A stretch of 64,000 bases of DNA from Bacillota bacterium (GCA_023415635.1 JAEZJV010000040.1:305449-369448); one strand, 5' to 3'. Shown: positions 46,126-54,615, counted from the stretch's first letter. Notes: generated from the letters alone by a model not told the origin. Numbers and translations: made by a program.

Positions 46126-47313
46126 TTACCAATAACGTCCCGCTTCTACTTTTTTATAATCTTCTGGTACCTCACTCTCACGCGGGCTTGTCCAAAACTC
46201 ATTATACACTCCGAGCTTATTCCATGCTTTTCCTTTAATCCCGAAGAATAGCTGCAATATACCTCCGATATGAATAGCCTTTTTACCCAATCCCTTGATA
46301 TAATCCCCAAGCAAAAGCCCATACGCGCCGGCACCGATTAATGCAATATCAAAATCCATATGATCAATCCTGTTTTGCATACTTGCAAGTGCTTCAAACC
46401 AATCAGAAAATTCAGTCCGATTACCGGCTATACTTTGAACAGCTTTCAACGTAATTAATTCAAATTCCGGAAGAAACTCCTGATTATCAAACAGTTTTTT
46501 TCTATTCTCATAATTATGCCTGATGGACTCTTCAAAAGGATGAATAACCAATACCTTCTTACCTTTTAATGCTGTAGTCCATGGATCCTCTTGATCATAT
46601 GGAAATACTGTCCTATCATAATCCGCAATCATTTTCTTCGGATAGAATTCATGATATAACCGGTTCTCAAAAGCGGAAAACCACATCGACCAGATGAAAT
46701 CCATCTTTGCCAAGCCAGATAGGTATCTTTCTGAAAACTGATCAAGCAGCGAATCCTCACTGGGAAAGAAGCCGGCATTTACATTCATCATCATTTTTAC
46801 ATTTTCCGGATATTTCTCTTGTTTGCTTACTCTTCGATTTAGGAAATAAAGATAATGACAGAGGCATTCCAATTCCACCGATCCCAGACGCCCCAGAAAG
46901 AACGGTTCATTACCGGTAAGCCCTTCCGCTATCTTTCGATTGACTTCCTCATTACAAATTACTTTATTTAAAAACTCTTCCCTAGACTGAACCTCTCGAA
47001 GAACTCCAAGCTTAATTTTATAATAATTACTAATTCCCATTGTAATCAGTTGTTTTTCAATTTCTTCATCATAGGTACTGGATATAATGATACAGACCTC
47101 AGGAAATTCAAGGAGCTTTTCCGGAGTAAGGATTGGATACCCTTTTAGAAGCGTCCCCTCCAAAGTCCGGTTATTATCACAAAATGCAAGAATACGTGCT
47201 CCGAGCTTTTCAAATTCTTCCAGTGCCCGAAGTCCGCAGGACCCCCCTCCGAACAATATAATATCCTTTCCTCTGAAGAATTCAATCTCTTTCCCAACAA
47301 CCCGAATATACAT
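46126..47313 (-). CDS. Rossmann module fused to a GT-D-like glycosyltransferase domain (tentative)
   Basis: 395 aa. Residues 1-110 are the Rossmann-like module (DIILFGGGSCGLRALEEF ... ILAFCDNNRTLEGT ... VCIIISSTYDEEI). The remainder has FFLGRLGSVELECL near 135-150, reminiscent of the RxGxxE signature of GT-D-fold (DUF1792-like) transferases, and IALIGAGAYGLLLGDYIKGL with AIHIGGILQLFFGIKGKAW near the C-terminus, a pattern common in capsule and O-antigen proteins. A glycosyltransferase role is likely but unproven. ATG 47313 with GAGAGA. Next to the TagF-like gene. Confidence 0.6.
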   Translation of the reverse strand: MYIRVVGKEIEFFRGKDIILFGGGSCGLRALEEFEKLGARILAFCDNNRTLEGTLLKGYPILTPEKLLEFPEVCIIISSTYDEEIEKQLITMGISNYYKIKLGVLREVQSREEFLNKVICNEEVNRKIAEGLTGNEPFFLGRLGSVELECLCHYLYFLNRRVSKQEKYPENVKMMMNVNAGFFPSEDSLLDQFSERYLSGLAKMDFIWSMWFSAFENRLYHEFYPKKMIADYDRTVFPYDQEDPWTTALKGKKVLVIHPFEESIRHNYENRKKLFDNQEFLPEFELITLKAVQSIAGNRTEFSDWFEALASMQNRIDHMDFDIALIGAGAYGLLLGDYIKGLGKKAIHIGGILQLFFGIKGKAWNKLGVYNEFWTSPRESEVPEDYKKVEAGRYW

Positions 47314-47338
47314 AATCTCTCCATTCAGATGCTCTTAA

Positions 47339-48538
47339 TCATAAAATTATTCTCCGCAGAGCATCATATAACCGCTCACAGGAGCAGTCGTCCAAGTGAT
47401 CGAAAACCTTGCTTTGAATAGTATTATCGTTATCTGTTATTTCGTTCTGTCGGAATAATGCCTGTTCTAATGCACTTTGATTAAATACCTTATGGCCAGG
47501 TGTAAATTCCGAATAATCAAAATACAGCTCCCTCGATTCCTCAATATACTCTTTATAATCGTAAGGGAAGAAAAGTATTTGTCTCCCTGTCAACATAAAA
47601 TCATAGCAAATCGAAGAATAATCTGTAATCAGAATATCTGTGAGTTTTAATATTGCGTAAGGATCAACTGACGGATCAACCACAAGAATATTTTCGCTGT
47701 TCAAGGCTTGAAAACTGTCCTGTAGACGTGATTTCGGGTGCAGCTTCACACATAAAAAGATTTTTTCTCGTTTCATGAATTCAGATAATCTTTCTATATT
47801 GATTACCTCAAAGAATTTTTGCTCACTTTTACGAAATGTTGGCATATAGGAAACAATTTTAAAATCCTTCCTTTTCTCCGATAGTATTTCATATACCGAT
47901 TTTTCCCGTGATGTCATCAAATTCTCGATTTTATCAGAAATCAGAAAATCATTTCTGGGATATCCTTCCACCAGTATTCGTTTTGTTTGAAACGCAGACG
48001 AAAAAAAAGGCTTCAAAAATGTAGATGTTGTAAGAACATAATGGGAAGGCTTTTCATCCGATATTCTTCGTGGAATGGAATAAATTCTTTCCAAAGTATT
48101 TCTTGGATTTCGATAATAATCAAACAAATTGTCTTTTTGAATTTTTTTTAATGGAATCCCATGCCAAAGATTAATCTTTATTGCTCCACCGGACAGTGTA
48201 TAGCAGATATCCTTCGAATAATTATCAAACAGATATACTCCCGCTCGAACACAGCACATAATCCCCTGCCAGCTATAAAGATAATGGCACCGATAACCGT
48301 TTTCCTTAAGAAATCTCACAATTTCCTTGTTTTTAGAAATCCAGACAGCAGTAATCCTATCAGATTTAGCTTGAGAAAGATAAAGATAGAAATATTTTGG
48401 ATTATCTGCAAAGCGCATACCAAAAGAACTCCCAAGCACCCATAGCTTTTTATTCCTTGGTACAAGACAGGATAAGCCATAGATAGGAAGTAATAAAAGC
48501 TGACTCCAATAGATAATTTCCTTTCTTACTTTTCCCAT
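47339..48538 (-). CDS. CDP-glycerol glycerophosphotransferase (TagB/TagF family)
   Basis: 399 aa. The GT-B-like glycerophosphotransferase domain has NLWHGIPLKKI (catalytic His region), YPRNDFL, SYMPTFR, VKLHPKS and TDYSSICYDFML. The family transfers glycerol-phosphate or ribitol-phosphate from CDP-activated donors to teichoic acids or capsule. No tagD or other CDP-glycerol gene is in the window unless the CitC-like protein plays such a role. Start ATG 48538 behind GGAAGGA. Confidence 0.88.
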   Translation of the reverse strand: MGKVRKEIIYWSQLLLLPIYGLSCLVPRNKKLWVLGSSFGMRFADNPKYFYLYLSQAKSDRITAVWISKNKEIVRFLKENGYRCHYLYSWQGIMCCVRAGVYLFDNYSKDICYTLSGGAIKINLWHGIPLKKIQKDNLFDYYRNPRNTLERIYSIPRRISDEKPSHYVLTTSTFLKPFFSSAFQTKRILVEGYPRNDFLISDKIENLMTSREKSVYEILSEKRKDFKIVSYMPTFRKSEQKFFEVINIERLSEFMKREKIFLCVKLHPKSRLQDSFQALNSENILVVDPSVDPYAILKLTDILITDYSSICYDFMLTGRQILFFPYDYKEYIEESRELYFDYSEFTPGHKVFNQSALEQALFRQNEITDNDNTIQSKVFDHLDDCSCERLYDALRRIIL

Positions 48539-48625
48539 ACATCCTTCCAATCTTTGAGCTATACTTCTATATTATTTTTCGCTCTTTGCGGTATACCTAG
48601 CGTTGTCCGGTATAAATGCATTATC

Positions 48626-50128
48626 TTACCACTTCTGTAATATGGTTTTTCTCTCGATCGGATCCAAAGCCTTCACAATCGGATCGTCATAATAAGAGTC
48701 ATTTTTAATATGTGTTGTGGATACCTCTTCAAAAATCGCACCCTTCATTGAAGTAAACGAGTGATTCTGTTCTCTGAGCACGGTCTGAATATCCCCCGGT
48801 TTCATATAGATATCCTTTCCTTCGATATTCACCGTCAGATCTCCGTATAACAGCTGAAAGGTCTCCTCCTTGATCTTATGCATATGTATCGGATGCTTCT
48901 GCCCCGGGAGGATAACAAGCAGCTTTTTACAGTATTCTCTGTTAATAATACTGATGATAATTGCACCGGTTTGTCTGAAATGCTTCATGCCGTAATGGTG
49001 GGACAATTCCACGGTAAATTCCTTACCAAGAGCAATTCCTGCTTCATACAGCATACCCTTTGCATCATGTACTACACTTCTGACCAGGCCGATGTCCGTT
49101 AGCCTCCTTTTCTCAATCAAAGGTTCATTGACATGATAATCACGGCTTGCTTCCATTCCTTCCGTGAATTCACCGCTGGTCATCTGCCGCTCATTCAAAG
49201 GCATGGCAAAGAACACATCCTCCTGCATAATCGGTTCTCCCTTTTTAATCTCATGCTTTGAATAGACCCCTCTCATCAGGGATCTGAGAGAATCCACCTC
49301 TTCCTGGCTTACATATTTATCATTCTCTTTCTTAGTTCTGCAAATCATCCTCGCATCCAGAACTGCCTTCACCCAACGATCCGCCTGCTCCGGATTCATG
49401 GAGTAGGAGTTCAGAGTAATTGTCTCAGTAGGCAGACCGACATGGCGCTCCAAAATCTTAGCACCTTTCGCGATTGCCAGTATTGGTACGATATTATTAT
49501 TGGGATCCTCATGGCCTGAATAGCCGATGGTTACCTCAGGATACCTGCGGTTCATCCTGTCGATGAAATCCAACTGAAGCTGGTCGAGAGGCGCCGGGTA
49601 TTCGGCAATACAGTGAAGAAATGCGAATTCACATCCCTTGTGAGTAAAGAAATTATAGAGCTTATCTATATCTGATAATACCTTACCACCTGTTGAGATT
49701 ATAACAGGCTTATGGGTATATGCAATCTTTGTAAGGAGGGGCCAGTCCATCGCACTGCAGCTTGCCACCTTAATAATATCTATTCCCTGGTCCATACACC
49801 AGTCCACCCCATCCTCATCAAAGGGTGTACTCATGGCAATCATTCCCTCATCATGGATTGCTTCCACCAACTGGGCGAACTGGTCTGCACTAAGCTTCGT
49901 ACTCATAAATCTCGGGATATGCTTTACATCGGTACGATCCTTAAAATCCGGATGAATAAAGGTCTCCAGGTTTCGATATTGCAGCTTTACAGCTGCCTTA
50001 ATATTATATTTTCTTGCTATTCTGCTCATAGCTTTAATAATATCTAAACCATGCTCCACACTGCCCTGGTGGCTGTTCGCCATCTCGAATATAAACAGAT
50101 CCTCGAACATATTCTTCTCTATATTCAT
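48626..50128 (-). CDS. neuB: N-acetylneuraminate/nonulosonate synthase with SAF and cupin domains
   Basis: About 500 aa, longer than the usual ~345 aa. The NeuB TIM barrel condenses phosphoenolpyruvate with a hexosamine (MANSHQGSVEHGLDII, STPFDEDGVDW, ISTGG, IGYSGHE, LERHVGLP). The SAF/antifreeze-like domain (RGVYSKHEIKKGEPIMQEDV) follows near 310-355. The extra ~130 residues form a cupin (GQKHPIHMHKIKEETFQLLYG fits G-x5-HxH-x4-E-x6-G; MKPGD follows). It makes the nonulosonic acid used by Maf. The SD AAAGGAG favours the ATG at 50128 over an upstream TTG. Confidence 0.9.
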   Translation of the reverse strand: MNIEKNMFEDLFIFEMANSHQGSVEHGLDIIKAMSRIARKYNIKAAVKLQYRNLETFIHPDFKDRTDVKHIPRFMSTKLSADQFAQLVEAIHDEGMIAMSTPFDEDGVDWCMDQGIDIIKVASCSAMDWPLLTKIAYTHKPVIISTGGKVLSDIDKLYNFFTHKGCEFAFLHCIAEYPAPLDQLQLDFIDRMNRRYPEVTIGYSGHEDPNNNIVPILAIAKGAKILERHVGLPTETITLNSYSMNPEQADRWVKAVLDARMICRTKKENDKYVSQEEVDSLRSLMRGVYSKHEIKKGEPIMQEDVFFAMPLNERQMTSGEFTEGMEASRDYHVNEPLIEKRRLTDIGLVRSVVHDAKGMLYEAGIALGKEFTVELSHHYGMKHFRQTGAIIISIINREYCKKLLVILPGQKHPIHMHKIKEETFQLLYGDLTVNIEGKDIYMKPGDIQTVLREQNHSFTSMKGAIFEEVSTTHIKNDSYYDDPIVKALDPIERKTILQKW

Positions 50129-50136
50129 ACGCAATC

Positions 50137-50174
50137 TCCTTTTTGTGTATTAAAAGGAGGCATTCTCCTTTTTA
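50137..50174 (-). promoter_or_regulatory. SD/anti-SD hairpin in the neuB leader
   Basis: Minus strand: AAAAAGGAG (50174-50166), AATGC, CTCCTTTT (50160-50153), 7 nt, then the functional SD AAAAAGGAG (50145-50137). The central CTCCTTTT can pair with either SD copy, so the ribosome-binding site can be free or masked. This resembles the layout before pyrG. Confidence 0.6.
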
Positions 50175-50311
50175 TTCTAAAAGGTGTTACCAAGTTATAT
50201 ATGTAACAGGTTTCCGTCATATATTATATATCGACTAATATCATCATAATATAAACAACAAATTGTGACAATAAGATATTTTATCTAGTGCAGATCGCAA
50301 ATAACGGGTTA

Positions 50312-51319
50312 TTATAATACGAATAATTCCAGAAGTTTTTTCATGTCCATCATTTTGTCATCCACGTAATAATCTGCATTCGGTTTTCCAAAATGTAATT
50401 CATGATATTTCAGCTTCCAAGCCTCCAACTGCCTTAGGGTTACTTCATGCCAATCAATACCTGTTACATACCCTCTGGCAGTATGTAAGATAATCTGATT
50501 TCCCATGTCATACAGCTTATTAATTAATTGAATCATCTCCGTATTCGGCTCTGCTAGGGCATAGTTGTTATCTTTTTGAAGCCTGGCGATGACTCCGTCA
50601 ATATCAAATACAAAGCGTCTGTTTCCTGAAGAAATCCTAATAAATTCTTCTGCGTAGGCCAATTCCTCTTCCGTATCGATGTCAAAGTTCTTAAGCATCT
50701 GATATCCATAGATTTTACTGCCCGACATAGAATACTTCTCAAGAATGATACTTCCGCGTACCACATCAATACAGGCATTTTGATAAAACACCTTCGGCAG
50801 CTGCTGCCTGGGCATATTATAGCATTCCCTGATACCCATCATAATCGGAGTAATGCTTCCGTCCTCCTGCTGATGCCACATCTTATATGGAATCTCCTTG
50901 GCTGGAGCAATACTTCTGACAGAATCAAACTCCTGCCGTTCAAGCAGTATCCTGATCATGGCATCAATATCCTCTATATCCCGAATTGGGTAGGTAGGTC
51001 TCAGTTGGACAACGATATCCGCTAAGTATTCTTCCTTCTCCTCTAAGTATTTCAGACAATGATAAAACACTTCGATATCCAAAGCCGTATCAGTGGCATA
51101 CTGTGCAGGTCGTAGAAAAGGTACCTCTGCGCCATAACTCCTGCCGATGGATGCATATTCCTCGCTATCCGTGCTGAGAATAATACGATTGATATAAGAC
51201 GATTTTTTGGCATGTTCGATAGAGTACGCGAGCATCGGTTTTCCGTTCAACAGCCTGATGTTTTTATGTGGAACACTTTTCGATCCGCTTCTCGCCGGAA
51301 TAATTGCCAGGATATTCAT
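50312..51319 (-). CDS. neuA: CMP-nonulosonate cytidylyltransferase fused to a HAD phosphatase
   Basis: 335 aa. Residues 1 to about 230 are a NeuA-type cytidylyltransferase: IIPARSGSKSVPHKNI (nucleotide-binding), STDSEEYA, QLRPTYPIRDI. The last ~105 residues are a HAD-family domain with catalytic FDIDGVIA (near 236-243), the Thr of LHTARG and the Lys/Asp of FGKPNADYYVDDK, so it looks active. CMP activation of the nonulosonic acid made by NeuB and a phosphatase step are joined in one protein. SD GGGAGGA, ATG 51319; 15 bp after the Maf gene stop. Confidence 0.9.
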   Translation of the reverse strand: MNILAIIPARSGSKSVPHKNIRLLNGKPMLAYSIEHAKKSSYINRIILSTDSEEYASIGRSYGAEVPFLRPAQYATDTALDIEVFYHCLKYLEEKEEYLADIVVQLRPTYPIRDIEDIDAMIRILLERQEFDSVRSIAPAKEIPYKMWHQQEDGSITPIMMGIRECYNMPRQQLPKVFYQNACIDVVRGSIILEKYSMSGSKIYGYQMLKNFDIDTEEELAYAEEFIRISSGNRRFVFDIDGVIARLQKDNNYALAEPNTEMIQLINKLYDMGNQIILHTARGYVTGIDWHEVTLRQLEAWKLKYHELHFGKPNADYYVDDKMMDMKKLLELFVL

Positions 51320-51334
51320 CTTTGTCCTCCCTTA

Positions 51335-53161
51335 CTATAATTCCCGAATTGTCCAATCAAGCACCGGAGCGAAGAAATCACATGCTTCAATAATCCGATG
51401 ATAGATATTGACTGTACCAGTATAAGATTGTACTTCATCCTTTTTAGCATCTGTAGATAAGAAATTCAATTGTTCTATATCATCATTCCCTGCACTTAAA
51501 ATATATTGATTAATCAGATCACTGATGGCTCTCTTCTCAATAAACTCATTCGTTTCCGTTACAGCCTTCAGAAAACGTCTGCTTGCAGCATAATAGTTTT
51601 TATTTAGCTTTATCTCAGTAATCAGCTTCTCACAATTAACAACAAGCTTTCCCGCTCTGATCTTGATCTCCTTTAAATCTTCCTTGGCCTCAATCAAATA
51701 TTCTCTGATGGTTTCGATATCCTGGTCACTAAATGTATGCTCCATAGCTTCGATGATTTCGAGACAATTTATTTCTACCGTACAATACTGATTAATAGCC
51801 TCCTGCAGGCTCATGTTCCTGGTGCCCTTGATATTGGCCCCGCCCTCAGTAGCATTGATTACATCAAAATCCGTCATTTGCAATATTGCATTCTCATACC
51901 AGCGCAAGAAGGTATACCAGTCGTATCTTGTTCTGACAGGATTACCTTCGATGTCTTCCACATATAATTCCAGCTCATCTATAGCTTGGGAGGTTGCATA
52001 TTCAACCCCTGCATGTGAAATTCCTTCTGCATAGGACAGATTAGAGCCGACCATAATAATCCTTTGAAATCCGGCTAAAGCGCATAACGCAAACGCTGCT
52101 GTAGATACGGAACCACCCGTTGTAATCTCATTTAACTTATGTCCCAGTCGTTCATAAATTCTTCGAACAAATTCGGAGCAATCATAGAATATCTTCTGTC
52201 CTTTATGGTTATCTAGGATTGCCAAACTACCCTCCAGCAGACTGATTAACGGGGTAGTAAAACCGATTTGATTACCGCAGCTTCGTAGCGGCTTCAGGGC
52301 ATCGATATGAACCACAAAGTCAGGCTCGATACCATGCTGTCGCAAGCTAAGATAAGCCTTATCCACGGCCATGATAATTGATCTTCCTTTTGCAGCTTTA
52401 AGCACTTCTATGTTTTTATTTAGTGAAGGACCTGCGGAAACTATAATAACAGGGACCTCCTTGGGAAGCTTCTTCTCTAAATCCCAATAGCTGATTGAAT
52501 TTTTAAGATGAATGATATTGACGATTGTATTAGCTGCGAGCTGTCTCCCCATCTTTATAGACGTATTTTTTGATACGATACACGTAAAAATATTGTCCTG
52601 AATAGCAGAATTATAGTTCTGATACGAAAGTGCGAACAATTTATCATATCCGGGATGCTGACAATTCACCTGGGAATACACGTTCATCCATGTGATTAGT
52701 CTGGATAAAAAATAAGGAAACTCAAATTTATTGATTTCCTCGACAATTAAAAGTACTTTTTCATTTCTGAAAATATCAGATAAATCGTAGTTTTCTAAGA
52801 CATGACAAAAAATCGTATATGAGGGCTCATATACGATAATATATTGATAATGCTCGAGCCTTTTCATCAATTCGCGAAGGAAGATTCCATTTCCCAGACC
52901 GAACATCGCTACTATCGTATCAAGATTTTTTGAATGATATTGCTCTGCCCAGCTTTGTGCTTCCTGCAACGGATTATATTTACTATTTAAGCGGATATGT
53001 ATTCCACTCTGTTCGACCTCCAGAGAAAACGCTCCTGTTTTAGTAGGCACAGAAAATACAGTGATCTGCTCCTCGATCGTCTGTACTCCCTTCTGACTTA
53101 TAAGGCTATAAAGAGTCTTTTTCCCCTCCTTCATCGCCAGCATATTGTCCTGATAAAACAT
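51335..53161 (-). CDS. Motility accessory factor (Maf) family flagellin glycosyltransferase
   Basis: 608 aa. The N-terminal half has VAMFGLGNGIFLREL and YIIVYEPSYTIF. The DUF115/MAF_flag10 core shows VIIVSAGPSLNKNIEVL (near 235), PDFVVHIDAL, ITTGGSVSTAAFALC, IMVGSNLSYAEG and ATEGGANIKGTRN. A helical C-terminal tail of about 120 residues follows. It is more distant from the copy at 30132 than that copy is from the truncated one. Directly upstream of neuA, so donor synthesis and transfer are co-transcribed. Start ATG 53161; its SD (AGGAG) is about 12 nt away, which is weak. Confidence 0.87.
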   Translation of the reverse strand: MFYQDNMLAMKEGKKTLYSLISQKGVQTIEEQITVFSVPTKTGAFSLEVEQSGIHIRLNSKYNPLQEAQSWAEQYHSKNLDTIVAMFGLGNGIFLRELMKRLEHYQYIIVYEPSYTIFCHVLENYDLSDIFRNEKVLLIVEEINKFEFPYFLSRLITWMNVYSQVNCQHPGYDKLFALSYQNYNSAIQDNIFTCIVSKNTSIKMGRQLAANTIVNIIHLKNSISYWDLEKKLPKEVPVIIVSAGPSLNKNIEVLKAAKGRSIIMAVDKAYLSLRQHGIEPDFVVHIDALKPLRSCGNQIGFTTPLISLLEGSLAILDNHKGQKIFYDCSEFVRRIYERLGHKLNEITTGGSVSTAAFALCALAGFQRIIMVGSNLSYAEGISHAGVEYATSQAIDELELYVEDIEGNPVRTRYDWYTFLRWYENAILQMTDFDVINATEGGANIKGTRNMSLQEAINQYCTVEINCLEIIEAMEHTFSDQDIETIREYLIEAKEDLKEIKIRAGKLVVNCEKLITEIKLNKNYYAASRRFLKAVTETNEFIEKRAISDLINQYILSAGNDDIEQLNFLSTDAKKDEVQSYTGTVNIYHRIIEACDFFAPVLDWTIREL

Positions 53162-53180
53162 TATTCTAAACCACTCCTAA

Positions 53181-53486
53181 TCAATCATCTAGATTTTCCA
53201 TCTTATCCAATAAATCAATTATATCATATTTCATCATATCCGCAATGAGAATTGTATCCTTTTGGAGCATCGCCTCGGTGATTTCCTGCAAGCTTTGTGC
53301 CAATGCACCTTGCAGCGTCTGTATTGTTTCACTATGCTCCAATTCCTTCAATTCTGCTGTAAGAAGAATCAAATCATCGATCACATCGATTAGCACTCTG
53401 TACCCTTCCTGGTTCTTCTGTTTATAAAAATAGTCTGTTGTCTGTTCTATTTTCTGTCTTACCTCTTCCAATACCTGAATATTCAT
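53181..53486 (-). CDS. Small helical protein resembling the Maf N-terminal helical region
   Basis: 101 aa, entirely helical in composition. Segments EITEAMLQKDTILIADMMKYDIIDLL and YKQKNQEGYRVLIDVIDDL match, by eye, the helical block near residues 30-115 of the Maf proteins (ERKDYVYLADLYEAILIPDLL; RMQNYDSALRLI). It thus looks like a free-standing copy of that subdomain, placed between flagellin and the Maf-neuA-neuB genes. The ATG at 53486 with GGGAG is preferred over the in-frame start at 53498. Role unknown; chaperone or adaptor for flagellin or Maf is a guess. Confidence 0.65.
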   Translation of the reverse strand: MNIQVLEEVRQKIEQTTDYFYKQKNQEGYRVLIDVIDDLILLTAELKELEHSETIQTLQGALAQSLQEITEAMLQKDTILIADMMKYDIIDLLDKMENLDD

Positions 53487-53560
53487 ACAGTCTCCCATCC
53501 TAGCATTTTATATAATAAAGGCGTCGTTTAACAGACACTTTTTGAGGATCTAAAAGAATA

Positions 53561-53583
53561 AAGCCGGCCAAACGGCCGGCCTT
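53561..53583 (-). terminator. Flagellin gene terminator
   Basis: GCCGGCC and GGCCGGC form a 7-bp all-G/C stem around the loop AAAC, with a T-rich tail (TTTATTCTTTTA) on the minus strand, directly after the flagellin stop. Confidence 0.9.
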
Positions 53584-53605
53584 ATTGCTATAACAATAGT
53601 ACGTA

Positions 53606-54442
53606 TTACTGTAATAAGGATAAAACTCCTTGTGTTGATTGATTAGCTTGTGCCAACATTGACTGTGCTGCCTGCTGAAGAATGTTACTCTTGGAGTAGA
53701 GTACCATCTCTTTAGCCATATCAACGTCACGGATACGGGACTCAGCGGACTGTAAATTCTCAGAAGTATTATCAGCATTCGCAATGGTATGCTCTAATCT
53801 GTTCTGAACAGCACCGAGTGCAGATCTCTGTGTAGATACTGCAGTGATAGCAGCATTGATTGTGGTGATAGCAGCGGTTGCAGCTGAATAGGAGCCCACA
53901 TTATTGGAGATATTATTCAGTCCGGTAGCCAATGCAGATGCCTTCATGTTCTTGATAGTAAGGCTGATACTCTGTCCTGAATTTGCACCCACTTGGAATT
54001 TCATAGCTGCAGACGATGCTGAGAATGTACCGTTTAAAAGAACCTTGGTATTGAATTCAGTCTGCTCAGCGATACGATTGATTTCTTCTGTTAATGCAGC
54101 AAGCTCATCCTTTATGGAGTTACGGTCTGCAGAAACATTAGTATCGTTAGATGCCTGAACTGCTAACTCTCTCATTCTCTGAAGAATGGAGTGGGTCTCA
54201 TTCAACGCACCTTCTGCTGTCTGAATTAAGGAGATACCATCCTGTGCATTGGTGGAAGCCTGCTCAAGGCCTCTGATCTGACCACGCATCTTCTCGGAGA
54301 TGGAAAGTCCGGCTGCGTCGTCACCAGCACGGTTAATTCTATAACCGGATGCTAACTTCTCAGTTGATTTTGCAAGAAAACCTGTGGTGATGCCTAACTG
54401 TCTGTTTGTGTTGGCTGCTGCCATATTATGTTGTACTATCAT
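53606..54442 (-). CDS. hag: Flagellin
   Basis: 278 aa, a short flagellin with conserved N- and C-terminal D0/D1 helices (IVQHNMAAANTNRQLG, STEKLASGYRINRAGDDAAG, and the C-terminal ESRIRDVDMAKEMV ... QANQSTQGVLSLL) and only a brief central region. The Ser/Thr-rich middle (about 150-215) is a natural target for the Maf glycosyltransferases. The start at 54442 (MIVQHNM) has AAGGAGG at spacing 7; an in-frame start at 54481 lies in the leader. It has its own sigma-28 promoter and terminator, and a CsrA-site-like leader. Confidence 0.97.
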   Translation of the reverse strand: MIVQHNMAAANTNRQLGITTGFLAKSTEKLASGYRINRAGDDAAGLSISEKMRGQIRGLEQASTNAQDGISLIQTAEGALNETHSILQRMRELAVQASNDTNVSADRNSIKDELAALTEEINRIAEQTEFNTKVLLNGTFSASSAAMKFQVGANSGQSISLTIKNMKASALATGLNNISNNVGSYSAATAAITTINAAITAVSTQRSALGAVQNRLEHTIANADNTSENLQSAESRIRDVDMAKEMVLYSKSNILQQAAQSMLAQANQSTQGVLSLLQ

Positions 54443-54470
54443 ATATTTTCCTCCTTGAATTATGTTGTTA

Positions 54471-54486
54471 GTAGCATCCATGCTAC
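54471..54486 (-). promoter_or_regulatory. Candidate CsrA-binding hairpin in the flagellin leader
   Basis: GTAGCATGGATGCTAC folds as a 6-bp stem with GGA exposed in the loop TGGA, the hallmark of a CsrA site. It lies 14 nt upstream of the SD AAGGAGG, whose GGA could be the second site, as in Bacillus hag. csrA and fliW are about 3.5 kb away. Confidence 0.65.
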
Positions 54487-54570
54487 TTTGATTATAAGTT
54501 TATCTCCCATCCGGCCGTACGCTCCCTCGAGGAGAATAAGCTTTAAGTAAAATATCTTTACTTGTAATAT

Positions 54571-54597
54571 ATATCGGTATAGTTTTCTAAAACTTTA
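54571..54597 (-). promoter_or_regulatory. Sigma-28 promoter of flagellin
   Basis: Minus strand: TAAA, 15 bp, ACCGATAT, one mismatch from the SigD pattern TAAA-N15-GCCGATAT. Predicted leader of about 120 nt to the flagellin ATG. Confidence 0.88.
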
Positions 54598-54615
54598 TAC
54601 CTGACCATGTAATTT

